Origin: Sipunculus nudus | Lineage: Eukaryota > Annelida > Sipuncula > Golfingiida > Sipunculidae | Assembly: GCA_026874595.1 (NCBI GenBank) | Contig: CM049320.1 | Location: 13,455,488-13,519,487 of the forward strand | Direction: 5' to 3' | DNA length: 64,000 bases | Shown here: positions 1 to 10,910 of the stretch, piece by piece | Position numbering within the stretch: the first letter of the stretch is position 1 | Layout of the letters: every line of letters starts with the position of its first letter | Notes under the pieces: model-generated | The model's database searches: none | What the model was told of the DNA's origin: nothing | What the model saw: only the letters and a program-made list of their open reading frames with translations | Made by a program: the position numbers and the translations under genes

Positions 1-1020
1 GTTACTGATATTCTCTGTTTTGATTGTGTTTACGCTTAATTTGAAATTTACATAAATTTTATTTTAATCATTTTCAAAATATATTAAATATGCATTTGAA
101 ATTTATAAAATATAATTATTAAAACAAGAAAGACAAATACTTTCTTTTTTTTAACTTCATCAACGAGGCCTCACACACTAATCTAGACCGCCGTTTCACT
201 TCGACGTACCATGTTTTATCTTCTAAGTAAGCACAGATTGTGGATGATTGCACTAGGTAAACAGAAGATTGGTTATTGACAGCATCCGGACAGCATGATA
301 ATTTGTTGAAGGATATTCTTCACAACACATTCACCATAACAAAGTGCAAACTGTCACTAACCAGTTAAGGCTCAATCAATTTATGTTTTTCTCAATAATC
401 TTTCAATTAACCAACCCATCTTCCGAAAACCCTAGGACAGAAATGTTATCGAGGTATGGGTAGTTGGTAAATCTCTTATATCGGGAAAGGGGTACTCCTG
501 TGAATTTTTTTCCTTATAACAAACATATATATCATACATATAATCCCTATATAACTTTTGTCTTTGATGGTGGTCTTGTCAAATGGAAAGCTGTATGAAA
601 GTTTAGTTTTTTTCTGACTGACCGGCCAATCTGAATAAAGTAATGATTGTGATATCTACACATTTTTAGAAATAAACAACAATTTCGACTGTGTATTCAA
701 TGCAAACATCATGATAGTTCACCAATTATGCTGGTCCTCGGGCAAACAGGTCATACGAGGTAACGACCTCGGAGCGCCATTTCCCGGCAGATATATGAAC
801 AATTAAATAGAATTTGCGATGTCTGTCTGCTTTAGAGGATCATAAATATGTACTGGATACGCAAGGGGGAGGGGAAATTTTGTCTGTTGTCAGGGATAGT
901 GAGTTGTCCGCTTTACTGAGTTTATGTTAAACATAATATATAAGCAAATTTGAAGGGACTGAGATTAAGTGTCCCCATTAGTGAGTTGTCCGCCTTACTG
1001 AGTTGTACGCGAGTAGGAGT
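1..1020. other. AT-rich intergenic DNA, no gene seen
   Basis: I see no supported coding or RNA feature here. Runs of A and T dominate and no reading frame resembles a known family. If the forkhead gene at 2484-2822 continues, its later exons should lie at lower coordinates on the minus strand, but no forkhead-like exon is recognisable in this stretch, so they probably lie outside the window. Confidence 0.5.
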
Positions 1021-1027
1021 TTCACTG

Positions 1028-1150
1028 TAAGTGTAAAACCCAGGAATCCTGGGAAGATCCTGGGTAAAGCCTAGTTTACCCAGCCCAGGGTTTACCTTGG
1101 TAAAACATGGGTTATACCCAGACGCTGGATTAAACCTGTGAACCCTGGAA
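1028..1150. repeat. Degenerate CCCAGG/CCTGGG inverted-repeat cluster
   Basis: Within about 120 bases the words CCCAGG, CCTGGG, TTTACCC and GGGTTTA recur in both orientations, for example CCCAGGAATCCTGGG near 1039. The stretch can fold into several alternative short hairpins. It resembles a decayed palindromic minisatellite. No coding potential is evident. Confidence 0.45.
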
Positions 1151-1662
1151 AATGTTGGCTTCTTTTAAAAACAAGGAATTCATAAAAAATCATTATAAAC
1201 ATAAGGCCAAAAAAATTAAAGGTACGGTTCTCAGGCACTGTCCAAGTCAATTTTCACCTCTCGCATCAAATTTTTTTATTTTGATTTTCATCTTTCAAGA
1301 AGATAAAAGTTTTTCTCTGTTATGTTGTGCTTTTACCTGTTTAGAAAAATAAATTGTTATTATCATGCTTTTCCCTGATGATAGATCATATATTTTATCG
1401 AAACATATGAAAAAGGTAATAAAAATCCCGCCAACCCACACTGATTTCTAAAAAAAGTGCCTGAGAACCATACCTATATTTTTGGCCTAATTCCTGTTTG
1501 TTTTACTACTATTTGTAGATAATTTCATAATGGGGCTGGTTTTTTTTGCTTGTGACCAAAGACCTTTACCGCCATAATTGGAGCTGATATGTTGTGAAAT
1601 GCAGTGATTCATTGTATTTTAAAATGATTCTTGGTTTCTGGTTTATTTACCCTTATGAAAAA

Positions 1663-1854
1663 CAGGGGCTGATCCAGGATTTAGGAAAGGGGGGATTCTA
1701 ACCAGTAAGACTAATGAAAAACCTAATAAGGTCCCAGATCCAGAGAATTGGGGGGGGGGGGGGGGGGGGGGGGGTTCAGGCCGCAAAATTTTGTTTGGAA
1801 CCCTTATAAAAAGGTTGCTTAAAATTAAAAAAAAAAAACCTGGACCCACCCCTG
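1663..1854. mobile_element. Short hAT-like MITE with CAGGGG termini
   Basis: The left end reads CAGGGGCTGATCCAGGAT and the right end, read on the minus strand, CAGGGGTGGGTCCAGGTT, giving imperfect terminal inverted repeats about 190 bp apart. CAGGGG-type ends are common in hAT-superfamily miniature elements. No matching 8 bp flanking duplication is visible, so superfamily placement is inference. The interior is non-coding and carries a pure G run at about 1750-1774. Confidence 0.5.
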
Positions 1855-2483
1855 TATCCATTTCTGAAAAGGACTGATAAGAAATATACAACCATGTTTT
1901 ATTTTAAGGGTCTAAATTCTAGTCTAAAATTAACAGATTATATACATTTTTTTCTTTTAATTTCTTTTTTGCAGGTTTGTTAGATACAATTTGCAAACTT
2001 AGGTATTTTGATATAGACATATGTTTATAATTACCCCCCCCCCCCCCACCTAAACACTTTTTGAATTGTGTTCTTTTCACCTTTAAAGAGCTTTCTTCCT
2101 TAGAAAAAAAAGACCTAAAAATTCTGTTTTAACCATAGATCTGTATTGTTTTTTATTGTCATGCTTGGCTGACCATGTCACAGTCAGGTTTGCCCAGGAT
2201 ACCTGTACTGTAGGCTGTCATGCATGGTTTCATATATTTAACAATAACAGAATAAATATGACAGCAAATGTCCCAATGGACCAGAAAGGTAATAAATATA
2301 CATTCCTCCTATGCAATGCAATGGTCATGACCTTTTTTGGAACTGTCTATACTTAGAGTTAGACCAAGACCTGGGGTGTCTTCAATCCGTATATCTCTTG
2401 CCTGGGCAAATCAACACACCTCAAAGCTCTGGTTCACACATGTTCCTAGTAAAATGGAAAAAAAGTAGTTTCTAGACCCTTAC
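1855..2483. other. Intron of the forkhead gene / intergenic, nothing recognised
   Basis: This stretch lies immediately 3' of the forkhead exon on the minus strand and is therefore probably intronic. It contains a poly-C run near 2034-2047 and T-rich tracts. I recognise no conserved exon, RNA gene or transposon. Confidence 0.4.
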
Positions 2484-2822
2484 CTTCCAGCCATTGCCAG
2501 CATCCCGATAGTAAGCAAAATTATCACAAATCCACTGATAAATCTCACTCAGTGTCATTTTCTTTTTGGGCGAACTGTTTATTGCAAATGTGATCAGATT
2601 GGCATAGCTGTATGGAGGTTTGCCGTCTTTGGCGTTAGGGGCACCGTCTCCCGCCCCGTTTATTCCACCAGCCGGCCCTCGTAAACCACTGGGACCAACT
2701 CTGCCTGTCCCATCAGCGTCTGTCAGTCCAGGTCTACCTCCTGTAGCGCCTGACATAGCTCCCCCGACAGTTAGTCGGGGTAACCAGTCCATAGATGTCA
2801 AGCTGCTTTCTAATTCCGCCAT
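2484..2822 (-). CDS. FoxJ2/3-type forkhead transcription factor, first coding exon (partial gene)
   Basis: This exon encodes the first 113 residues of a forkhead (winged-helix) DNA-binding transcription factor. The start [19 protein letters not shown] matches the conserved N-terminus of FoxJ2/FoxJ3 proteins. A Gly/Pro/Ala-rich linker follows (about 20-65), and then the beginning of the forkhead domain from about residue 68 ([15 protein letters not shown], then [14 protein letters not shown], ending at GWK). Reading runs into a stop four codons after GWK, but exactly there is a strong donor, AAG|GTAAGG. As I recall, vertebrate FoxJ3 genes also split the domain after GWK, in phase 0, and here the exon is 339 nt, also phase 0. 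The rest of the domain, with recognition helix NSIRHNLSLNK, is not found and should be on a later exon outside the window. FoxJ2 versus FoxJ3 cannot be separated in invertebrates, so no symbol is given. Confidence 0.92.
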
Positions 2823-3300
2823 CTTAGTTTGGGATATTGACCGCAGTGCAACAGACTACTTTTACATAATATTCATACATCAACCAAAACATCGTACGAG
2901 TGAATTAAAAAAATCCAATTATCCATTGAATTAATGTATGCAATGAATTTAAGTATGCTAATATATGTATGATGGCGCATTATCTTTTACGCAGCCGTTT
3001 GCCCTGGGGACTGATTGTTTGCGCGCATGCACTACCGCAGGTGTGTTGCGGCAGGTGCTTGGACCCCCAACGAAGTTGCGTAGCAGCTCCAACGCCATGT
3101 GACGTCACAGGCACTCGAGCACGTTTCTTATGTTTACATGCGTCCTCGGCCATTTATGAGCCCAGAGCAGATTCAGTGCGCAGATAATGCTGACCGAGCT
3201 GTTTCACAGTTCACACATGGGCGTCACTGTGTTTTATAATAGGCAGCAAGTCCACGCACGTTAACCATCGAGATAACCATCGGAATTTCACTTTCTCATA
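2823..3300 (-). promoter_or_regulatory. Putative promoter of the forkhead gene, with a CRE and an NRF1-like site
   Basis: The region directly upstream of the forkhead start is visibly richer in G, C and CpG than its surroundings (about 2985-3240). It contains a perfect cAMP-response-element palindrome TGACGTCA at about 3100-3107 and an NRF1-like GCGCGCATGC at about 3021-3030. No TATA box at a canonical distance is obvious. The composition suggests an unmethylated housekeeping-type promoter that could fire in both directions. Site function is inference from motif matches. Confidence 0.5.
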
Positions 3301-3324
3301 TTTTATATGATATTGTATTACCCT

Positions 3325-3900
3325 AACAGCATGGCCTGGTGGGATTCAGTAGGGCCCCATGTGGGAACACATGGGCTTACGTGGGATATTGATGGGCCAT
3401 AATTTGCCACATGGGCCCAAGAAGGGATTCATATGGGCACTTCCACGGGGTTTGCCTATGTTGACCCCTTGCTTGCCCCATATAAGAAAAACAACATTAT
3501 ATTTGGTACATGTGAGTGTTTAACAAACATGAAACTAATTTGCTGGTAACATATTTAAACATTCCACTAAAGATTCGTTAAACAAACACAATTTAGAGCA
3601 TTCAGAGAAAATAGATTTGAATATGAGGGTTCCACAAGGGTTCATCACATGGGCCCCACGCGGCAAAACCTGTCTGTTTCATGGGCAAGTTTTAGTGTCT
3701 ATTAATTTTGCTAGCATTGGCGTGGGAACCCATCACAGTGCTTGGTATGCTTTCAGTTATTTGATATAATATTTTGATTCAATCTTTGTTTGTTTATATC
3801 TCCGTCAGAACAGACGAGGCAAATTTATAGTAGGCCTACAAAATATATCAGGTGGGGCCTACATGGGGCCCTCAAGGCTCCCACATGGGTTTAATTCCTT
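3325..3900. repeat. Scattered GGGCCCATGTGGG-type repeat
   Basis: Three clusters (about 3331-3470, 3630-3700 and 3850-3890) carry variants of GGGCCCATGTGGG and CCCACATGGG, the same word that builds the denser array at 13015-13460. The word is itself close to palindromic. The clusters look like fragments of one repeat family. No protein is encoded. Confidence 0.45.
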
Positions 3901-5800
3901 ACACAGCTATATCAATAAAAACATTAACTTGAGTGACAAATTTACCAATTTTTGCAATCGAACATTTTTCACTAGATGCCTCTTGGATAAGCATCAGTGT
4001 TTTAATTATATTAATTACTGCCTGGATATGTTTGAGTTCCTTTAGGTATCTTGTGGTGGATCTATAAATACTGATCTTTTGTACCGAAGGACAAATTTAA
4101 GTTATTTTCACATGCAAACATTGTACAACTGAACTTGTGCCCAAGTACTGCAGACAATGGATTGTCTGCTTGATGTACTAGACCGAAACCATGCACATTT
4201 TGTGCTATTTGTCTGACAGACTGTGCAAGTTCAATTTCACATTTATTTATAGGCCCATCAGGGTCTTAATTAAGCTAAATGCGCCCCATTTTCAACTTTC
4301 ATTTTTCTTATTTTAGCTAAATAATCCCAATTTTCAACTTTCATATTAAAATAAATTATGGAGTTGTCATTGAGCCCGCAAAATTCTCAAGTGGGCTGGC
4401 TACAAGCATATTGCTATAAATTCAACTAGCAAGCATTGAAGACAACATTGATGACATCCTTTAATAATGAATATTCCGGCATTTTCTATATATTAAACAT
4501 TTTTCTAGTTGGATAATGGGAGAGTATTGGAGTTTTGCTAAGGTGAAAGACTATCATGTTTACACACATAACATATAGATGTAGTTTGATGATGGATTTG
4601 TTGTACCTCTCAGAGCACGGGAGTTTAAATTCACCTGAAAGTACTACTTAGGGCTCATGCGTGTCCTTGCCAGGATTAAATGCTTCAATTGCTTTCTTGA
4701 TTTGTGGGTCAAATTAAAGTCTTCAGAGTACCGCAGTAGTAAACTTAATTTTTAGAATAAATCGCACTGGTTTTAGTATCTAAAGGTCCTTTTAATGTGG
4801 TAACTCTTGACTTAGATATTTTAGCTAAGATAAAAAAAGTAAACTATGGGACGACAAGTATAAACTGCCATCTTTCACATGTGACTTAACTACTTTATTA
4901 AATATAGGATTCTCTTACAGGCTACATAGAACCCATGTTACAAAAACACTAGCAATCCCATTAAACTTGAATAAAGTCACAAGGGTCAGCGACTTTTGTT
5001 TCGACAAAAAGCAGCCATGATGAAATTTGAAGTAAGGGAACAAATATGTACATATACAGGGTTTCCACATTGGATCGGCTTATGTGCATGATTAAAATGT
5101 CATGGACAATTTGTATTTTGTAAAGCTCGTTAATCTGTATTGTTCATTTGTGATACACTAGATTAGATTAAAAGTCGATTATTTTATGTTCCATCTATAT
5201 TATCGTGAATAGGCTCTATAAGATTATACCTAAAATATTAGTAAATTAAGTTAAGATTCTTTCATCCCCCTGTTATTCAAAGCAATGGTCGGGCTTTGTA
5301 CCCCGTCTTCTTAATAAAGGGTATTTTACTGGGATGATATAACTTATTACTGAATGTGTGTATACATAACCATTTATGATCGATTATGCAAAAATGTACC
5401 CGATTTAATAGATTATAAAAGAAAACGACCAATCATTGATATAATCGATTAATTGGCGCATCACCTGATGTTATGTATATTATCCCATATACCAGATTAT
5501 CTAGGAAGTGCAATTCCATATCATATTTTATTCCATCAAATAAATTGGGGTCCCAAGTGGAATACTACAATTTTAGCCAGTGGAGAGTATTAATCATATT
5601 GTATATTTGAAAATTTTATTGTTGACAGCTGGGCCTCCTGCATGAAAATAATTTTCTTGTTTAGAGTGATATTTTATATATATATATGTATATAAATATT
5701 ACCATGACCATTCAGCGCGCATTTACTTGGTCAATATTAAAGTATAATCCTATACAGCCGATTCCACCTTTATAAAGAAGATACATAAATTTAAAAATAT
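3900..5800. other. AT-rich non-coding DNA, nothing recognised
   Basis: I see no gene, RNA gene or clear transposon here. A 17-base phrase around CATTTTCAACTTTCAT is locally repeated near 4285 and 4333. The rest is unique-looking AT-rich sequence, possibly intronic to an unseen transcript. Confidence 0.35.
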
Positions 5801-5839
5801 TCGAGTGATTATCAATAATCAGCTTTTTTTCTTACAGCC

Positions 5840-5910
5840 ATTAACCATATTTATATACATATTTATCCCATATTTATATATAAATATATTATACCATATT
5901 TTTATTTATA

Positions 5911-5971
<61 letters not shown>

Positions 5972-6053
5972 CCCACATATATATATCCCTTTTACTGGCA
6001 CAAATATATATTTATTTATTTATCCCATATTTATATACATATATATTTATCCC

Positions 6054-6085
<32 letters not shown>

Positions 6086-6111
6086 ATATTTATCTCACAT
6101 ATATATATTTA

Positions 6112-6163
<52 letters not shown>

Positions 6164-6165
6164 CA
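5840..6165. repeat. Compound (TA)n microsatellite with TTTATCCCATAT interruptions
   Basis: Long pure TA runs (about 5917-5968 and 6117-6162) alternate with copies of a TTTATCCCATATATA-like unit. Reading frames rich in Tyr-Ile across this array are artefacts of the repeat. Confidence 0.9.
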
Positions 6166-6184
6166 TTCCTGATCTATACTATTA

Positions 6185-6459
6185 GGCCAGTTCTAATTAA
6201 ACTGGACTGCATTTGGATCTAGCCTACAAAATATACTGCCAAGCCAGTGGAGGCTGCATCATCTTGGTATTATGTAATACCAGATGCTGTTACAGACCAG
6301 ATCGCCAGCCAGCGGATCAACAAAGAAAGGTTATGTCGGGGTCAGTGGGGCATTTATCTACACAGGGAAGCTCAAGCAGATTTTGACAAAATTTTTGTGC
6401 GTGAAGATGGTCCAGTTCATTCTGACAGAGCTTGATTTTTGCCGAACCACCAGTATATG
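6185..6459 (+). ncRNA. Candidate exon 1 of a possible spliced non-coding transcript
   Basis: A plausible acceptor (TATACTATTAG) precedes this segment and a very good donor, ATG|GTAAGTC, closes it at 6459/6460. A 62-codon frame inside is not like any family I know and does not span the exon. It is grouped with the segments at 7346, 8231 and 12583 because all four have plus-strand splice signals and no long frame. Whether they are joined in one RNA is inference and needs transcript data. Confidence 0.25.
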
Positions 6460-7084
6460 GTAAGTCAGTACATGAATTATATGTTCATATGTACAGTTAA
6501 GATATAAGGATAAAACTGTTCATTATTCAGAGTATCCCACTTGAAAATATTTATGATATGTAAACAAGGAACAGCTGGCTGCTTCTAGCTGTGTTATTTA
6601 CACACTCATGTTCTGTTCAGGGCAACAGTTTATGTCAGGTTATAGCGAATCAACATATGACAATTTTGATAAACCAACATGGCAAACAAATATGGAATGA
6701 CATATATCACTGAAACAATTTAGGGTTGACTAAAGTATAAGTCTTGGCAATGTACAATCCTGACCCAACAATACAAGACCAGGGGCGTCAATACAGGAGG
6801 GGGGGGGGGTGAGGGTATACCCCCCTTTTTGAGCAAGGGGAGATGGTCAATGTATCATCTCTCCTTCCTGATATTCAGAGAATAATATTTATACATTGAA
6901 ATGAAATATGTAAATAATAATGTCTAAAGACCTTTGTTCCATTTCTGAGTTTATTATGAAATACATTGTATTATATATTATGTATTATAACCTAGTTTTA
7001 ATTAACATATACTTTGACAAACCTGGATTTGATTAAACATACACTGGAAACGTATTACTTTATTTTAAAAACCTTATATAAGTG

Positions 7085-7186
7085 GTATAGCCTGTAGTTT
7101 AAGCGAAAATCAAGATAAACAGTGACGCCTTTTAGATAGACTGTGTTAATAACCTAGTTAGTCTATCACTGTTTATCTTAACTTTT
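7085..7186. mobile_element. Fold-back palindrome abutting a (TA)n array
   Basis: The left arm, beginning near AGCGAAAATCAAGATAAAC, and the right arm, ending near CTTAACTTTTGCT, are imperfect inverted repeats of about 24 bases around a centre that is itself partly palindromic (AGATAGACT/AGTCTATC). The unit runs directly into the (AT)n microsatellite at 7189-7236. It resembles a small fold-back MITE using a TA target. Confidence 0.5.
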
Positions 7187-7187
7187 G

Positions 7188-7188
<1 letters not shown>

Positions 7189-7236
<48 letters not shown>
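7189..7236. repeat. (AT)n microsatellite
   Basis: An uninterrupted dinucleotide array of about 24 units, immediately next to the fold-back element at 7085-7186. Confidence 0.95.
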
Positions 7237-7239
<3 letters not shown>

Positions 7240-7345
7240 AAGTTTAATATTTATGATGAATTTAAGAACAAATACATATACACTGGATTTATGATATCTA
7301 CATTTATACCAAAGTATTATTCTCTTAAAGAAAACTCATTTGTAG

Positions 7346-7493
7346 ATGTCTCCTAGGCATCAATGCTGTGAAGCCTTTTGAGATGAAGGCAAAGTTGGAG
7401 ATGAATGTGATGAAAAACATAAGAATAATGAAGCCGCTAATGAAAAAAGAGGAGAACACCAGCAAAACATAAAAGAGCATTCAGAATTCCCGG
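7346..7493 (+). ncRNA. Candidate exon 2 of a possible spliced non-coding transcript
   Basis: The segment follows TTTGTAG (an alternative acceptor, TCCTAG, lies 11 bases on) and ends at a good donor, CGG|GTAAGC. It is purine-rich (many GAAGATGA-like words) with stops in every frame over its length. Exon status rests only on splice-site appearance. Confidence 0.25.
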
Positions 7494-8230
7494 GTAAGCT
7501 GTCTAGTGGTTAACATATTGTGTATATGTAACGTATCCATAAATTATTTTGATTATGGCAGGTGATGAATATGTTAACTGTTTAGTATAAATATTGTGAG
7601 AAGATTACACAAAAGGATTTTTGCAGAGGACCACCGGACCACATGATTTTACATATGTTGAGTGATCATGTTTAGTGACAAAGAAAATGATGATATAATG
7701 ACATAAATAATAAATATGTGGAAGCGATCATTCCCAGTGATGCTGGTGCATGTCTTAATATTAAATTTGTACGATAAATGTATATTATAACCATATGTTT
7801 ATAGAAGAAGTTATAAGAGATTAATTTACAAATATTACAAGTTTTTACAGTTAAAAAGTATATAACGTTAAAGTTAAGTTTAAGTTGACATATATATCAT
7901 GCATGCAACAGTTATGATTTCTATTGCAAACAAAAATATATTATAATGGACATTAATCACTATATTAATGACTGTATTTCATGTAAATTTATCTTAGTTG
8001 CTAGCTTACAAATGAATTAGAAAATCAAATATATATGAACATCAGTCGCTTTAATTGAATTGTTTAGCAATGGTGTTTTCAGTGAATGTCGGACTAACAC
8101 TTTTTTTTAACAATTAAAATACAGTGTCTACATTTAATTCCGGATCCATATAGGATATTTGATAACACCTGTTCCTTTTTTTCAAATTTTATTTTGTGAC
8201 AATTAAACATGTAATTTTATTTTATTTCAG

Positions 8231-8409
8231 AGCTAAAGCTTACTTATAAGGAGTGAACCAAGTAGAAAGACAATTTCTGGAGGATTATTTCTTTCAACAC
8301 CGCAACAATCGGTCCCCAACAACACCATATACGGCGAACCTGAAGCCGGTTGTAACACCGACCAAGAAAGTGGCAGTCTCTACCTTATAACCCCTGGTAG
8401 TTGTCAGAG
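8231..8409 (+). ncRNA. Candidate exon 3 of a possible spliced non-coding transcript
   Basis: This is the best-looking exon of the set. A strong polypyrimidine tract and acceptor TTTTATTTCAG ends at 8230, a strong donor GAG|GTAAGAAT starts at 8410, and the 179 nt between are more GC-balanced than their flanks. No frame is long or recognisable, so a non-coding or untranslated exon is the simplest reading. Confidence 0.35.
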
Positions 8410-8984
8410 GTAAGAATCTTAGCTGTAGAATTGCATGAGGGCCCAAAACTCTCCAACACAGAGTTCATACACTATGACAAATCTTTACAAAAAGACATGA
8501 ATTTTAAAGTGATAAATATTTAAAGCTAGCTATTCATCTGCTTAACTGTAGATTACACGTAATGACTGATTAACTCGGGCATTTCAAGAAATGACTTAAA
8601 TTTCCAGGCATTCTGTGTAATGACTGATTTTATGGCTCAGTCATTACACGAAAGGCCTGATTTCTATATGCATGGTATGTATGTTACTGCTTGATGACAA
8701 CACACACTGTTGGCTGAAAATCAGTTTGTTTGATTTTTTTTGCTGCTGTAACAATGATTAATGCACCAAAACATAGCTGTTATGTAGGAACACCTATGAG
8801 AACTAAATTTCAAGTACTACTAATGTAATGCAATGAGTACTTATAGTCGGTCAGTTCGTGCTGGTTGTCATTATATGAAAGACCCCTTCTTTTCACAAAA
8901 AAAAATTCTTCATTATCTATCTGCTAATTATACCACTATTTACTACTACATAGTCAACACTTAAAAACTTTGATCCTAATACAA

Positions 8985-9330
8985 TATTCAATATGGCCGC
9001 CACAGCCCAATCGCTGATTTTCCTTCGCGCGTGATAACTCAACAACAACATACTTCAGCTTTCACAAATTTACAGGAATAGCTGGTACAAATGAGGTCTC
9101 CAGACCTATTGAATTACAGACCTGTTGGAATTCCAATATGTCTGCCACAGCCCGATCGCTGATTTTCTTTTGCACGCGATAACTCAACAACAACCTACTG
9201 CAGCTTTCCCAATTTCACAGGCATCATTGGTGCCTATAAGGGCTCCAGACCTATTGAATTACAGATTTGCTCAAAACCAAATATGGCTAACAGACCACAT
9301 TCGGTGATTTTCTATTACACACATTATTTC
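8985..9330. repeat. Tandem repeat of about 146 bp, 2.3 copies
   Basis: The phrase AATATGGCCGCCACAG with its downstream context (ATCGCTGATTTTC, AACTCAACAACAAC, CTATTGAATTACAGA) begins near 8989, returns near 9135 and again, truncated, near 9280, a spacing of about 146 bases. Copies differ by point changes, so the duplication is old. There is no coding function. Confidence 0.75.
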
Positions 9331-9513
9331 AGACATATCTTCTGTAATATTATTTGATCCAGTAGGATTTTTTCCCCTCATGCATATGGATAAAAACCTG
9401 TTTCTGTTTGTCATATTTTTCAAATTTAACTTATTTTTTCACCCATATGTAAACTAGTCCAGCACTAGCAGAAACGCGGGGCCCTCTGAGGACCATTGTC
9501 TGACCGCATCTAG

Positions 9514-10910
9514 TTAGCTCAGCTGACTATAAGTCATCTGAGCTATAGTCGTGGTCCATTGTCCGTCGTCCGTCCGTCTGTCCGTCCGTCCGTCCGTCCG
9601 TAGATGTGGCACGTTTTGAAACCGTAAGACCTAGGAATCCAAAATTCGGCATAATGTTAGATGTCCCCAAGATCTCCTACCAAGCCGAAAACTGGGTCTT
9701 TGCAACTTCGTTCCTTTGAGAAATTAAGGAAAAACCTCAATTTTTTTTATTAAAAACCTATTTTCACACCTCAGGACTGCCTAATATCAAAACCACTCAT
9801 CTGTTTTTCCTCATATTTACCATAAATATTCCTCTATTTAGTTCCTATGTACATGCCAGAAATTATGTCTGTATTATTTAATTTAAAAAAGTTCTGGGCC
9901 CAAACATAATGCATTTTGAAAAAAATAAGGAAAGATATTTGTTCACTTAACACAAAAAATGTTAAAGCTGTGGACCTTTTTTCCAGTAATATAACTTTAA
10001 TTAATCAAAATTAAATTGTATACCCAAAATTAGATGAAAATCTTTTAAATTTTTTAAAATATTAATAAAAATAAAAAATTGGTACCTTAAATTTTGCCCA
10101 ACTTGGACCATGGCACGTTTTTTTCCTGTAAGTACTGTGGATTTAATTTTCACAGCATGTTTTTGTCAGCATTTCAACTGTTTACACCAAAAATTTGAAA
10201 CCAGTTGATCAAAAACTGTAGATTTTAATCAAGTTTTCAAGCACCTTGTAACATATTGTTTACATCAAGCTAGTGTTATGCAGTTTGCAAAAGCTCAGCT
10301 CCCCAGCTTCAGCTCTAAGTTCCTTAAATTCAGCATACAGTTAGATGTCTCCAAAATTCCCTACCATGCCAAGAATTTGGTCACTAGGACTTAATACCTT
10401 CATATATTAATGAAAAACTTCATTTTTCCATTAAAAACCCATTGTTACACTTCAAGACTGCCTAATATCAAAACCACTGATCTGACTTTAATCATAAACA
10501 ATATACATATTTTTTCATTCTCTATGCACATCCCAGAATGATGTCAGTATTGCATAATTGTTTTAAGTTATGGGCCCAAACATAATGCACTTTGTAAAAA
10601 ATCAAGAAATATATTTAGTCCCTTAACAAGGGCATTGCTAGAGATTTTTTTGTCAGGGATGTAACATTATTTAATCAAGATTCAATTGAATACCCAAAAT
10701 TAGTTCTGAATTTTTCAAATTTTATAAGTTATTAGTATAAATATAAAATTAGTACCTTAATTTTTGCCCAACTGTGACCATGGCACGTTTGTTTCCCGTG
10801 AGCACTGTTGATATAATTTTCATATCATGCACACATAAGGATTTCAGCTTTTTAGTTTAGAAAGCTGAAAGAAATTGGCCAAAAATTGTAGCTTTTATTA
10901 ATGTTTTTTA
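9514..10910 (+). mobile_element. Pearl/Helentron-like element: GTCC microsatellite head and ~675 bp cores
   Basis: The head TTAGCTCAGCTGACT...TCATCTGAGCTATAG is an inverted-repeat-bearing leader also found at 61115 and 62483. It is followed by a (GTCC)n tract (about 9571-9600) and then by tandem cores. The phrase GGCACGTTT recurs near 10112 and 10785, and ATTCAGCATACAGTTAGATGTC near 10331 matches an equivalent at about 9645. 'Leader + (ACGG)n microsatellite + variable tandem cores' is the architecture described for bivalve pearl elements and related Helentron-associated (HINE) repeats. Assignment to that family is inference from architecture. Confidence 0.6.

Noticed and set aside
5805-6222. 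Tyr/Ile-rich reading frames of 102-126 codons
   Set aside because: They are translations of (TA)n and TTTATCCCATAT repeats, with no independent sign of coding.
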